Positions 1 through 11,520 of a DNA stretch of 64,000 nt are shown one piece after another. The DNA is from Ancistrus triradiatus (lineage: Eukaryota > Chordata > Actinopteri > Siluriformes > Loricariidae). The translations under genes were made by a program, and so were the position numbers. The stretch covers positions 79,999 through 143,998 of the forward strand of contig JAJAGP010001979.1 in the NCBI GenBank assembly GCA_025084515.1, written 5' to 3'. The notes beneath the pieces were generated by a model that was not told where the DNA came from, did no database searches, and saw only the letters and a program-made list of their open reading frames with translations. The stretch's first letter is position 1, and each line of letters starts with the position of its first letter.

Positions 1-118
1 GAAGTTTGATTATTATTGCAGCCATTTCTACTGAATAACCGTAACTTTTGGTTCAAATCTGGACAATGACAGTTTCAATAGCTTTGCTTCCTGTTTAATC
101 ACATATGGATGTTTTAGT

Positions 119-322
119 TCAACTGAGCTTAAAATATTCTGGAGCTGATTTTTGTTTATACTCAGCATCCAGATGATGTCTGAGCAGCATTGATGGATTT
201 CCAACTGCTCTGATAGCACTTTCTATGATCACAATATTCTGATGAAACATTTCATCATGTTCATCACTGCCCACACCAACATCAGCAGGGAAGAACTCCA
301 GGTTTGTATGGCGATGTTGCAC
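119..322 (-). pseudogene. Degraded coding fragment downstream of gene A
   Basis: A short open stretch reads about 65 residues including FFPADVGVGSDEHDEMFHQN and a following NPSML. This resembles, from memory, the C-terminal part of a repeated teleost and arthropod protein of unknown function with an FFPENLGAVSDE-type motif, often carried by mobile elements. No start, domain boundary or splice context is convincing. The rest of 1-749 holds only 3' flank of gene A, with nothing else I can name. Confidence 0.35.
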
Positions 323-749
323 TTCATAGTTTTATCTGCTTTAAGCATGCTGCCAGTCAGCTCAATGTGGTTTGGTGCTCTATATTGCCAAGAAAATTCT
401 CAACAGCATGCGTAATTGCCTTCCATGCTCCTTTCTCAGGCTAAAGGTCTTCTCTAAATAACTTCCTTAATATAAGAAAATTGTTCACCTTTGTTCATTG
501 ATTTCAAAGTTTTTCACCAATACAAGTTTCCTATGAATAGGAAGCAGAAACATCTTTGTTGGACTGAGATGTGGTTTATGCACACTTTTCTACTCTGGAA
601 CAAAATGCATACAGAGTGGCGAGTTCTTTCTTAACGAAATCCGAGTCTGCAGCACAGCTATCTCAGTAACGAAGGAACAACAGAACTCGACTTAAAGAGT
701 GTAAAAGCATTTTACATTTAAACAAACAACAAACCCTTTGTGATTGATT

Positions 750-2922
750 TTATGAAGTTACATCACAAGAAGACGGACCCACATAGGTGCAATTGTGATT
801 TTTCTGATGACTCAAGCTCCGCCCACACTGAGAGCAGTGATACATTCTCCCCCTAGTGTGGATGCGCTCATGTTTTTGGAGATTACTCTTTTGAGTAAAG
901 CTCTTCCCACACTGTGAGCACTGATACGGCTTCTCCCCAGTGTGAATACGCTGATGGTCCTGAAGCTTATAATGTTGGCTAAAACTCTTTCCACACTGTG
1001 AGCACTGATAAGGCCTTTCCCCGGTGTGAATGCGCTCATGCTTTTGTAGAATGTTCTTTTGCGTAAAGTTCTTTCCACACTGAGAGCACTCATACGGTCG
1101 ATCACCACTGTGGATGCGCTGATGCAATTTAAGACTTCGAGGGTCGGTAAAAGCCCTCTCACACTCTGAGCACTGATATGGTTTTTCTCCGGTGTGGATG
1201 CGCTCATGGATTTGGAGATGATTCTTTCTAGTAAAGCTCTTTTCACACTGTGAGCACTGATATGGTTTCTCTCCAGTGTGCATCAGTTCGTGTTTCTGGA
1301 GACTATTCATTTGAGTAAAGCTCTTTCCACACTCTGAACAGTGATATGGTTTTTCTCCGGTGTGAATGCGCTGGTGGTCATGAAGGTAATAAAGCTGAGT
1401 AAAGCTCTTCCCACACTGTGAGCACTGATATGGCCTTTCTCCAGTGTGGATGCGCTGATGCTTTTTGAGACGATAATCGTCAGTAAAGCCCTTTCCACAT
1501 TGTGAACACTGATATGGTTTCTCTCCAGTGTGAAGGTACTGGTGTGATTTAAGACTACGAGGGTCGGTGAAGCTCCTCCCACACTGTGAACACTGATGCG
1601 GTTTCTCGCCAGAGTGGATGCGCTGATGGACTTTGAGATGGAGATGTTGAGTAAAACTCTTTCCACATTGTGAACACTGATATGGTTTCTCTCCAGTGTG
1701 AATTCGGTGATGAACTTTTAGACTACAACGTTGAGTAAAGCTCTTTCCACACTGTAGGCAGGTATAGGGTTTCTCTGTGATGTTGATGCTCTGGTGTGAT
1801 TGGAGGATACATTCTGGAGTGCAGTTCCATTCTGGGACAGAAGAAACAAGAAGTATCATTTGAAAGTGTAGAAGGTGAAATGTTTAAGGCCACCTGTGAG
1901 AATATTAATGAAATTACAGACGTACACAGATGAGCCAAAAGCCCTATGACCACCCGCATAATATGATGCTGGTCCTCCACATGCCACAAATCAGCACCGA
2001 TCCATCAATGTATGGAACTCTACAAGATCTCTGAAGGTGTCCACTGTGACATCTGACTTTTTTCACCAGCACATGCTACTAACGCTAAAACAGACAGCAT
2101 TCAGAGAAATTTGGCGGCCAGGGCAACACCATGAACTATTAGTCATGTCTTCTGTTCTAAGCTCAGCTTTGTATAGGTTGAGATAAAGAAAGGTGGCTAA
2201 GCTCTCAGTCATCATGAAAAGTCAAACCCACCAGAGAAACATTTAAACATCGTCTCACCTGTCTTACAGATGTAGCTTTCATCTTCAGCTTCTTCCTTTT
2301 TTACAGCTTGCTGGATTTCTCCATTCTGTTGGACCACAGGGGTTGATGCTCCTCCATCTACAATTTATTCAAATAATAAATAACAAATGAGAGACATTAC
2401 TGTTATAGAGCTGTTTCTCAGTATTAAGTCAAATCTAAATAAGTTTAGATTAAAGGCTACAACACAGACAGTCCTTGACTGGACTCTATTGCATGTACAG
2501 TTCTAGGAGAGTTTAATAACTCCATTGTGTCTCACAGCAATCTTCATCTTCTTCCTTTTTCACAATCGTAATCTGGAATTCTTCATTCTGTTCTTCCACA
2601 GGGGTATATATCTCTCCATCAGAAGCTCCACAACACTCTGTCTTCACATCCTCACAAAGAGAATCACCAAAGAACAAAATTATTTATTCAGAAAAGTGAA
2701 AATAGTTCAGCTTTTTTTTTTTGAGTGCTAACTCTAGATATTTCCATTTCATGAAGTTAAAAGACTTCAAGAACAGCAGCTCCATTCCTCATCTTTCTTC
2801 ATCCAGCACTTTTCATGTTGAATCTCAGTGTTTTACATATAATTGTTCAAAATAGGATTTATTTTTACCTGTGAGAGAGCAGGAGCCACTTCCTGATGGT
2901 TTCTGACTTTTGCTGAATCCAT
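750..2922 (-). CDS. Zinc-finger gene A, C2H2 array with acidic N-terminus
   Basis: Predicted nuclear DNA-binding protein of 449 aa. Exons on the minus strand are 2922-2869, 2650-2536, 2357-2259 and 1831-750, with GT donors and AG acceptors; phases 0, 1, 1 join in frame. Exon 1 encodes MDSAKVRNHQEVAPALSQ. Exons 2 and 3 are acidic and end in KKEEDEDC and KKEEAEDESYICKT. The last exon holds 11 complete C2H2 fingers with TGEKP-type linkers and a twelfth half-finger (CSQCGRS, then no proper helix or His pair). No KRAB, SCAN or BTB domain is visible. In exon 3 the earlier GTAAG site would create a stop when joined to the finger exon, so the GTGAGA donor 11 nt further on is the supported one. The reading frame continues upstream into the intron before the finger exon, but that part is intron. 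The paralogues B and C have the same structure. Confidence 0.82.
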
Positions 2923-3197
2923 TAGAACTCGTCTAAATAATAAGAAGCACATTGGTACATTTACACCCTTCATGCAAACAAGAACAATTCTTCTAGAAAA
3001 CACAAGTTCTGGATAACATCATGTTTAACTTTTAACATTTCAGCTGCTTTATTAGCAACACCAAGCTAATACTGAATAGAACTTCCTTTACTCTCATGTC
3101 ATTCTGAAGTCTTCATTCATGGATTCAACAAGCTATGTAATGAGGATGGATCCATTTGGGATGGTATCTGTTATCTAGAAGCTTGAGTGGAACTTAC

Positions 3198-3300
3198 CTT
3201 GTATGTTAAAGCAGAACAGACCTAAGAGCTTCTAATCCACAATATTAGTGTTAAACTGGATCAGATGCTGAACGTTGGGATTAAATAAGAAGCGTTTAGA
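3198..3300 (-). other. Noncoding first exon and promoter region of gene A
   Basis: A block ending in the donor AAG/GTAAGT at 3198 is nearly identical to blocks upstream of genes B, C and D. It contains GCAGAACAGACCTAAGAGC on the plus strand and should be the 5' UTR exon. The transcription start is not defined. The conserved block continues to about 3430 and includes a GCCCCCTACTG motif. Confidence 0.55.
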
Positions 3301-3616
3301 TCCACAGTGGAGATAAACAATTCTGGAGGTAGAGGCTGAGGATCCACAGAGACCCTCGTTCTTTAGTATTATTGTTGGTTTTTAGTCCTGCTTGATGTGC
3401 ATTGCCGCCCCCTACTGAACTGGAGAGTAGAGAAGCGACTATGGGAAGCTCGGGCTGAAAAGCAAAAATTGTAATCTCAAAATAATTTAATCTAAATCCT
3501 GTCCTATATACAAGTTCCACCCTTTAGTGTAAAACCTCAGCAGTAGGTCTTGTGCTTGCTAGGGGTATGTAATAATGTTATTTATAAATGTAGTGGATTT
3601 TTAAATGAAGGAATTT

Positions 3617-5165
3617 ACAGTGGATTTCAGAAAGTATTCAGACCCCGACACTGGTTGCACTCTTGTTATAGACTGAATTATAATTAGAAATATTCCTGCT
3701 ATTTTCCAATCAATCAACACTTAATAATGAAACATGAACAGTGAAAACATATTTTTTGAAGTCTTTGAAAATTTACTGAAAATCAAATACAGAAGTATCT
3801 CATTTTTCTAAGTATTCAGATCCTTAATTCAGTACTTTTCAGAAGCTTGGGTGAGTCTCTATAAGTTTTACACTTCTGGATTTCAGACGTTTATCTCATT
3901 CTTCCTGCAGATGCTCTCAAGTTATGTCAAGGTGGATGGGAAACATCTCTGAACATCTGTGGTTTAATTCTCCCAAGTTTTCTTCCTTGTAACATTTAGG
4001 GAGTTTGTCCTTGCCACTCTCGCCCTAGGTTTCCTCAATTTGGACTGGGCTTTGATATAAGAAGCTACTTTCAGACAATGCTCCATTGTAAAACTCTTAC
4101 CATGACTTTAAGTCTGGACTTTGGCTGGTCCAGTTAAGGACAGTCACTGACTTGTCCTAAAGAAGCTCCACTTTTGTGTTGTCTATGTGATTTGAGTCAT
4201 TGTTGTGCTGAAAGGTGAACTGTTAGAACTCCATCACAACCTCTGAGAATGCAGGAAACTTTGGTCTAATCTTTGATAACCAGCTGAGCTTCTCTGTTGC
4301 CAAACTGACCCAGTCATGCAGGTACCTCCTCAACAACATCTGAAGAATTCAACCCTTTCTTCACAGGGAAGCCACCCGGGTGCTTGTCCAGCCTATTTTA
4401 TCAAAATTACAATAGATTACTGTAGTGCTCTTCTGGTTGGTCTTCCAATGCGTACAATAAGACCCCTGGACCTAATTCAGTTTACAGCTGAACCAGCACC
4501 ACGTCTGGTTTTCAACTGACCCAAGTTTTCTCATGTCACCCCACTGCTGCGTTCTCTTCACTGGTCCCCTGTAGCTGCCCACATCAGATTCAAAACCCTG
4601 ATGCTCACATACAAAGCCAAACATGGAACAGCATCTTCTTACCTAAAAGCTTTAATCAAATCTTGCTTTGTACCTTACACATTTTGAGACTCAAGCTTGG
4701 CTTGATGGGACAGACCACTCAAGATTGAAGGACGACAAGCATCAAGACTCTTCTCCACACTGGCACCCAGGTGGTGGAATGAACTTCACCTCTTCACTCA
4801 GCACTTATGATGGTTCATGGAGTTATCTTCATCAAACCCGGGTTTTAATTGAGTTGTGTTCTTGAGTTATTGCTCTTTTGTACCAGTATGAGGTAATATC
4901 TGCAAGGAATATAAGAATATAAAGCTCTTCTGTAAGTCACTCTGCATAAGGGCATCTACTAAATGCTTTAAATGTAAATGTTGAGTCCTTGGTCACATCC
5001 CTGATCAAGGCCCTTGCCTGGATGCTAGAACGTCCACTGTAACAAAAGATGCGGCGGTAACAAACTTCTTCATTTTCACAATTATGGAGGCTCCTAGGAT
5101 GACTCAAAGCATTAGAGGTGCACTCTACCCTACACCAAACCGTCCCAGAAGGCACTTAGTACTAT
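3617..5165 (-). mobile_element. Decayed Tc1-like transposon with nested LINE insertions
   Basis: The left end carries the TIR-like start CAGTGGATTTCAGAAAGTAT. The minus strand holds scattered transposase remnants at 3840-4225 and 4981-5165. It is interrupted by a LINE 3' tail at about 3977-4105 and an L2-like LINE at 4228-4980. The match to a common fish Tc1 family is from memory. All frames are broken. Confidence 0.55.
4228..4980 (+). mobile_element. L2-like LINE fragment, end of reverse transcriptase and 3' tail
   Basis: The plus strand encodes, with frame breaks, the typical C-terminal region of L2-type reverse transcriptases: ITIDYCSALLVGLP, RPLDLIQFTAEPAPRLVFN, SHVTPLLRSLHWSPVA and WWNELH-like pieces. 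It ends in CTGTAAGTCACTCTGCATAA followed by CTACTAAATGC, the usual 3' tail. 5'-truncated and inserted into a Tc1-like element. Not functional. Confidence 0.75.
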
Positions 5166-5340
5166 CATTTACATTTATAGCATTTTGACTTACAACTGAT
5201 ACAATCTTACAGTCCAAACAATAATGGGTTAAGGACGTTGCTCGAGGACTTCACAGTGGCAGCTTGGCAGAGGTGGGATTTGAACGCTGGACCTTCTGGT
5301 AGACTAGTCCAGTACCTTCACCGCTAGGCTACCATAGATC
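5165..5340 (-). mobile_element. SINE copy with tRNA-like head and L2-like tail
   Basis: On the minus strand this reads from a tRNA-like head, with B-box-like GCGTTCAAATC, to a tail resembling the L2 3' end. It belongs to the same family as copies near 21.9, 27.7, 29.9, 53.8 and 56.0 kb. Diverged. Confidence 0.6.
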
Positions 5341-5457
5341 TCCCGTCTCTCACATTAAACGCTCGCTCTTGCAGCTTGGCCGATCAGGCACAGGACGTTT
5401 GGGTCTGACTTATTAGAAATCAGCAAGTCATTTTAAGTGAAACAAACCAAAACCATT

Positions 5458-7890
5458 TCAACTGATTTCGGATGGATCCAGGCTGGCGCACTTGTGCTCT
5501 GTCAGTTTCCTCTGATAACTGAAGGCGTGTCCACACTGACGGCAGCGGTACGGCTTCTCTCCGTTGTGAAAACGCTGGTGTATTCTGAGGTTATGCTGCT
5601 GGCTGAAGCTCCGCCCACACTGCGAACACATAAAGGATTTCTCGCTGGTGTGGAAGCGCTGATGCGTTTGGAGATAGTCCATTTGCGTAAAGCTCTTTCC
5701 ACACTGCGAGCACTGATAGGGCCTCTCTCCGCCATGCATGCGCTGGTGTAATTTGAGGTAGGTCTGATGGGTAAAGCTCTTCCCACACTGAGAGCACGAA
5801 TACAGCTTCTCTCCGGTGTGGACCCGCTGGTGTGCCTGTAGATAATGGTTCCGAGTGAAGCTCTTTCCACACTGTGAGCACTGATACTGTTTCTGCCTAG
5901 AGTGGACGCGCTGGTGTTCCCTGAGATTACGGGTTCGACTAAAGCTCTTCCCGCACTCTAGGCAGGGATATGGTTTCTCACCGGTGTGGATGAGCTGGTG
6001 GTCATTAAGAGCCTGACGTTTAGTAAAGCTGTTTCCGCACTGCTGGCAGCGATACGGCTTCTCTCCAGTGTGGGTGCGCTCATGGCACCGAAGATGATTT
6101 AGCTGGCTAAAGCTCTTCCCACACCGAGAGCAGGAATATGGTTTCTCTCCGGTGTGGGTTCGCCGGTGTGACTGGAGAGGACTAAAACTGATAAAGCCCT
6201 TCCCACAGTCTGAGCACTGATACGGTTTCTCTCCTGTATGAATTCGGTGGTGGACTTTCAGGGCACGGCGTTGAGTAAAGCTCCTCCCACACTGTAAGCA
6301 GGTGTACGGTTTGGCTGTGGTGTGGATGCGCCGATGTGACTGCAGGATGCGTTTTGGAGTGCTCTTCAATTCTGAGACAGAAATAAAGACAGGTTACAAA
6401 GCCACGAAGGAAATACACTGCCACGTCACTGAAACATTGTCTCACCCATCGTGAACCTTTCACCTTCAGCTTCTTCCTTTTTCACAGCTTTCTGGATTTC
6501 TCCATTCTGTTGGTCCACAGAGGTTGACGTTCCATCTACAGTTTATTCAAGTAAAAGCCTTTTCAAACTGAGTCCGATTTTGACGGACGAAAAAAACGCA
6601 CGTCAAGTTTTGAAAATTAACATACATTCAATAACTCCATCCTCCACACCGTGTCTGAAACTGACGGACCATGATGCTGCATAAAATGTTTAATCGGAGC
6701 CTGTTCTAATTTATGTCTTAAAATCATTCTGACCAATCAAAGCTCGGTTGCCGGGCAGAACAGCTCAGAGAGCTTATAGGACGAGCAACACACTGACTCT
6801 AAAAACATGGATATTAAAGAAAAGATCTGGTGGAATAGAGCCAAAAGGCTGGAGAATGATGATGATAATAAAGCTCACAGGGACTGGATGGAACCGTGAT
6901 TATTTATGTAAGTGCATTCTGATCTGTTCATGCTCACAAAAACAGAAAAACGAGTTTCCTGCATTCATCTTCAATAAGTGCGGGAAAGTTTACGAAGTGA
7001 AAAAGACATGGCGAAAGCTCCAATACATTAAGATAAGGGAAATTCAAGAAAGCTGAAGCAGTGAGTTTTCAGGGTGTTTAGACAAAAAATGCACTTGGTG
7101 TAAATGTCCCACTATGTTAATAATCGCATCCGTGTTATTTCATGTGAAAAACTCATACTCGGTGTGAAAAGGCCATAATAAATAACAAATGAGAGACATT
7201 ACTGTTACAGAGCTGTTTCTCAGTATTAATTGACAAATAGATTGGACTGTATTGGCTTACAGAGGAAATCATCTTCAGCATCTTCCTTTTTTACAACATT
7301 TTTCTTAAATCCTTCATTCAGTTGTCCCACAGGAGTTGATGTTCCTCCATCAGAAGCTACACAACACTCTGTCTTCACATCCTCAAAGAGAAATGATCAA
7401 GATCCAGTATTACAGAGGATACCAAAAAATATCAGTGTCAAATTTTCAAAATTTCTCCATGAAGCCCATTTTTTAATGGCAGACTGGAGAGAGTCATAAC
7501 TGGAATTTAACAATTGTCTTTCCTACGTAATACTTTCAACTGAAAACTTATTAATTCTAATTGCTTAACGTAAAATAAATGTAATATAGGACCATTTTCC
7601 TCAATAAATAAATGACCAGGTATAATATTTTTGTCTCATTTGTCTAACTGGGTTCTCTTTATCTACTTTTAGGACTTGTGTGAAAATCTGATGATGTTTT
7701 AGGTCATATTTATGCAGAAATACAGAACATTCTAAAGGGTTCACAAACTTTCAAGCGCCACTGCAACTGAAGTTGTCCTGGCAACTACACAGACACCAAC
7801 TGAGTTACCTACGTATTTTACCTATTATTTCTTTACCTGTGAGAGAGCAGGAGCGACTTCCTGAAGCGTTCTGACCTTTTCTGAATCCAT
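5458..7890 (-). CDS. Zinc-finger gene B, ten C2H2 fingers
   Basis: Predicted nuclear DNA-binding protein of 392 aa. Exons are 7890-7837, 7381-7261, 6535-6446 and 6371-5458, with phases 0, 1, 1. Exon 1 encodes MDSEKVRTLQEVAPALSQ; exons 2 and 3 are acidic (KKEDAEDDFL and KKEEAEGERFTM). The finger exon opens with STPKRILQSHRRIHTTAKP, paralogous to the same position in A, and holds ten fingers. The last is C2HC (EHKC), a feature shared with C, D and H. The linker after finger 5 is changed to HSRQKQ. A start in the finger exon itself would be TTG and is not credible; the splice acceptor CTGTCTCAG lies just before. The array differs from A in nearly all helix residues, so the two should bind different DNA. 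Confidence 0.82.
6536..7260. other. Intron 2 of gene B
   Basis: About 700 bases between the two acidic exons. Short open stretches on the plus strand show no recognisable domain, and no repeat with clear ends was seen. Confidence 0.4.
7590..7767. mobile_element. Solo terminal fragment of a Tc1 element
   Basis: This matches the right end of the full copy at 41358-42957, from AATAAATAAATGACCAGGTA to CAAGCGCCACTG. It lies in intron 1 of gene B. No transposase sequence remains. Confidence 0.7.
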
Positions 7891-8062
7891 TAGGACACGT
7901 CTGAATAATAAGAAGCAAATTGGTTAATTTACACATTTCATCCAAACAAGAACAATTCTCAGTATTATGCTCACTCCCTATGCAGTGCACTATGTAGGGA
8001 AGATGAATCCATTTGGGATGGTATCTGTTATCTGAGCAGCTAGAAGCTTGAGTGGAACTTAC

Positions 8063-8160
8063 CTTGTCTGTTAAAGCAGAACAGACCTAAGAGCTTCTAA
8101 TCCACAATATTAGTGTTAAACTGGATCAGATGCTGAATGTTCAGATTAAATTAAAGAAGC
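8063..8160 (-). other. Noncoding first exon of gene B
   Basis: Copy of the shared 5' UTR exon, ending at the donor AAG/GTAAGT at 8063. The intron side carries the same CCATTTGGGATGGTATCTG block as in genes A, C and D. Confidence 0.55.
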
Positions 8161-8572
8161 TTTTAGATCCGTAATGAAGGTGGAAGGTGATAAAAGGGGG
8201 TTTGCCTTTTTTCTCCGATGTTAGAAGTCACCGAGTTTGACTCTTTCTCGCCACCCTTTGAGCTGGAGTGTGGAGATGCCTGTGAAAGACGATGCTACAG
8301 TTAAGGAAACCGCTGTGGAAAATGATTCTTCAAAGAAAGTAGTCTTTAAACTCTCTGACTAGTTTCCTTACCCTAACTAGACCGGTTTCAGTGGGATCAG
8401 TTTCTACTCAGATTTGACCCATTTTAGCTCAACAACTGTGCTAGTTCTAGATTTTTCCATTTCATGAAGCTAAATGAGTCCAATAACAGCAGCCCAATCC
8501 AACATCTTTATTTATCCAACATACTCATTTTGATTAGATTTGTTCAAAGGATTTATTTTTACCCATGAGACA

Positions 8573-8606
8573 GCAGGAGCGATTTCCTGATGTTTTATGA
8601 ATCCAT
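8573..8606 (-). pseudogene. Orphan copy of the first coding exon
   Basis: Minus-strand sequence matches exon 1 of A, B and C, with acceptor TTATTTAG, ATGGATTCA and donor GTAAAAAT. A small deletion removes four codons after Ser3 and creates a TAA. The flank at 8450-8570 also matches intron 1 of gene A. No finger exon belongs to it, so it is a relic of a lost paralogue. Confidence 0.6.
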
Positions 8607-8826
8607 TTGAACATGTCTAAATAATAACAGAACCAAACCTCAAGTATCTTCATGCAGAGAATAATCAGATCTCCAAACCGTTCTAGCAGACACTTCAGAG
8701 TTTAAAGCCTCACACAAGTGCTTCTAAAATTTGTTTATTGGGTTTTTATTATTTCTTTTAGTATTTAAATGTTATTTATAAATACATCTTCTTCAATGAA
8801 AGAATTTACAGTGATTCAGAAAGTAG

Positions 8827-9210
8827 GTGTTTACATGCACCTTGTAATCAGATAATGGGAAGACTCTGGGTTTACATAATCAGATTTCTAGTTTGCAACC
8901 AGCCAATGATCTCAAAGAACGATGTGAGATAAATGTCAAACTTTAATAATTAAATTAATTTAATTTAATTTAATTCTTCATTCATTATTCATCCTCAAGC
9001 ATAAACTGAATGAAAAGCCATTTCATTATTGCTACACTTATTTCCAGGGTTGGCTGATCCTATGAGAGAAACAAGCACCAGGTCTATGTAAATAAGTTTT
9101 CTTAGATAAAGTAGACCTGGCAGACTTTTTGTCAACTGAAATTGGAGTATGGGAAAACATGCACTGAGAATTCCGACTACTGAGCTAAAATCGGATTATT
9201 AAAGTGCATG
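8827..9210. mobile_element. Short inverted-repeat element (MITE-like)
   Basis: The left end reads GTTTACATGCACCTTGTAAT and the right end ATCGGATTATTAAAGTGCAT; the ends are imperfect inverted repeats. The better-preserved relative is at 44247-44785. No coding sequence. Confidence 0.4.
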
Positions 9211-9254
9211 AAGACCCACTCAGTTTGGTAGGTCTGCTAAAGAGTATTCCCAGG

Positions 9255-9545
9255 AGTACAGTGGCCTCTAATTGTGAATTTGAAGGACTTAGGAATCACC
9301 AGAACCCTTCCCTCAGTTGGCTGTCAAAGCTGGAAGTGGTTTGAACAGGGACTTTACCAAGGATCCAACAGTGGCTAAGATTCAAAAGCCCTCTGCAGAG
9401 ATGGAGAACCTACCAGGAAGACAGTCATCTCAGGAGCTCTCCACCAATCAGGGCTTTACTGCAGAGACGGAAGCCACTCCACTGGCTAATATCACCTTTA
9501 CACCGAAGCATGGTGGTGGTAGCATCATCATGCTAAGGGATCTTG
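9255..9545 (+). mobile_element. Tc1-like transposase remnant
   Basis: The plus strand carries decayed helix-turn-helix region codons and TFTPKHGGGSIIML, like the PKHGGGS motif of Tc1 transposases. An internal deletion has removed most of the gene. It directly abuts LINE sequence. Confidence 0.5.
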
Positions 9546-10440
9546 ACGGGAAAGCTGAGCCTGAACACCTCCCATTACAACTGGATCCTAGACTTCCTGA
9601 CTGGGAGACGTCAGTCCATCCGCACCTCCACCCTGAACACACAGCTTGAATCGCCTCATAAAGGTTACTGATACTAAGACTGTGGTGGGTTTCATCAGCA
9701 AGAACGACAAGGAGGAGATGCAACGGCTAACGGACTGGTGCAGTCAACAATTTGTCTATGGCAGCACGACTGTGATGGACCATAAACACCTGCAGAGGGT
9801 TGTGAAGACTGCTGAGATCAGGACTCTATACCCTCTCTGCAGAGCATCTATCTCCACAGAGTCCACAGGAGAGCTGCCTCCATCCTTAAAGACCCCACCC
9901 ACCCCCAGCATGGACTGTTCACACTTCTGCCCTCAGGCCGGAGGTACAGAAGTGTCAAATGCAAGACCACCAAAAAAGAACTCTTTCTTCCCCACTGCCA
10001 TCAGACTCTTGATCCCACCTCAGAAATAACCCTGCACTTTGTCTACATGTTTACATACCACTGCCACTTTACTGTCATTCAAAACGATTGCTTCTGTTCA
10101 TCTTACTATCTGTATGTTTACACACCACTGTCACTTTACTGTAGCACATGTTCACTTATGTACTGTAGTACATACTTTTATAATTTAACTATTGCACATT
10201 TTCACTTCTTTTTTTATTGCTGCAAGTAATAGTCATGCTCCCACTGGTAATAATAATATCCATATTAAATAATTGCGGTAATTTCTGTACTAGTTACTTT
10301 TGTACTGGTTATTTAGTTATTTTTTATTATTATTATTTTTTTTTTTTTTTTTGCTTCATAGTATTTTTCTTTTTTTTTTTCTTTTTCTATTTGCCATTCT
10401 TTTTGAGGAGCAAAGAAAGAATTTAATTTTTGAACTATTA
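9545..10440 (+). mobile_element. LINE fragment, reverse transcriptase C-terminal part
   Basis: The plus strand encodes, with internal deletions, WILDFL-TGRRQSV-like codons, TKTVVGFISKND, QRLTDWC, LQRVVKTAE and NSFFPTAIRLL. These are typical of the C-terminal half of CR1/L2-group reverse transcriptases. A T-rich 3' region with poly-T runs follows at 10200-10390. 5'-truncated and defective. Confidence 0.65.
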
Positions 10441-10724
10441 TTATGGTGCACAGTGAAAATTAGTGTTTAGCTTTATTTCTGTTATTTAGTCTAATTTAAT
10501 TCATTTATTTTAATTCATTTAATTTATTTACTGAAAAACATCAGAAGAAGTGTTCAAAAAACTTCAGCAAACAAGAACTAGAGGTGATGGTGTAAAATAA
10601 AATAGCTAGCATGAAAAAACGATTATTGTGGGGAGACGGCAGAAAGCTAAAGACGAGGAAGGGCAAGAGTAGCAGAGGCGATGTCCGGCGTTACACAGTC
10701 TACGAGAGATGCTGAAGTGCATGG

Positions 10725-11520
10725 TCTGGACCAGGTGTAAATTTTGTTTGTGCTTACTAACGTTTTGGAAGCACGGGCTTTTTTCCTGAATGCGGCCATT
10801 TACAAAAAAAGTGTAAATGTTTTGTGTTTTACGTACAATTTATGCGCAAATCCGTTTTGCTCGCGTTTTATGAACGAGACCCTTAATGTTTTCAAGAATA
10901 CCACTTAGAATCTTTTTCTTAGAATTGTTCTTCTTAAGATAATTCATAAGAAGTTATTTGAAGAATAAAATTTTTGTCGTAATGTTTTTCTTTTCAAATT
11001 TAAGAAGATTCTTTCTTAAAGCACTGTCGTAATTCCAGTCAAGATAATGATTCAAAATAATGTTGCTACTAGTAGGATCAAATGCATTAAACAGGTGATG
11101 TTCCGAGCTCAGGGTCAACATGATTTTGGAAATATTGCGCTACTTTCCAAGAAGTTACATCTGTTCATCTGGACATAGATTTTGTTGGAGAAACTTTTCG
11201 TCACTCATCTAAGTGACTTCTTCAGATTCTCCAACAAAATCTATGTCCAGATGAACAGATTTAACTTCTTGGATTTTCTTACCTGGATCATTGAGCATGC
11301 ATCAAGACATTGCGCTACTTTACGTGTGGTCTGGAGCAGGTATACATTTTGTTTGTGCTTACTAACATTTTGGGAGTACGGACATTTTCCTGAATGTGTC
11401 CATATATGAAAAAAAGTGTTTCATGTACAAATTATGCACAAATTCGTTCTGCTCATGCATCATAAGAAGAATACCACTTGTTCTTAGAATTATTCTTCTT
11501 AAAGTATTTCTCACAAAGTT
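10725..11520. repeat. Two direct copies of a roughly 200-bp unit
   Basis: The segments 10725-10965 and 11325-11520 are diverged direct copies, both with TTTGTTTGTGCTTACTAAC and later AAGAATACCACTT. A TTCTTAAGAA-rich stretch follows each and recurs near 11630-11720. A second pair, TCAAATGCATTAA with GAGCTCAGGGTCAACA, occurs at about 11065 and 11975. The whole 10440-12175 gap between genes B and C has no gene I can support. Confidence 0.5.
11146..11273. repeat. Near-perfect 47-bp inverted repeat (hairpin)
   Basis: The arms 11146-11192 and 11227-11273 are reverse complements with one mismatch (ACAT versus AAAT context). They are separated by 34 bases that contain GTCACTCATCTAAGTGAC. The arm core is GTCCAGATGAACAGA and complement. 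Confidence 0.85.

Noticed and set aside
812..1666. Long open frames overlapping the finger exon of gene A in other frames (serine/arginine-rich products)
   Set aside because: Shadows of the 84-bp finger repeat; the same happens in all finger exons on both strands (for example 5437-5881, 12191-12937, 20588-21372, 31645-32192, 39247-39663, 56708-57032).
1832..1859. Start codon at 1859 for a single-exon gene A
   Set aside because: The residues before NCTPECILQ are read-through of the intron end; the acceptor CTTCTGTCCCAG and homologous exons in B and C show that it is spliced.
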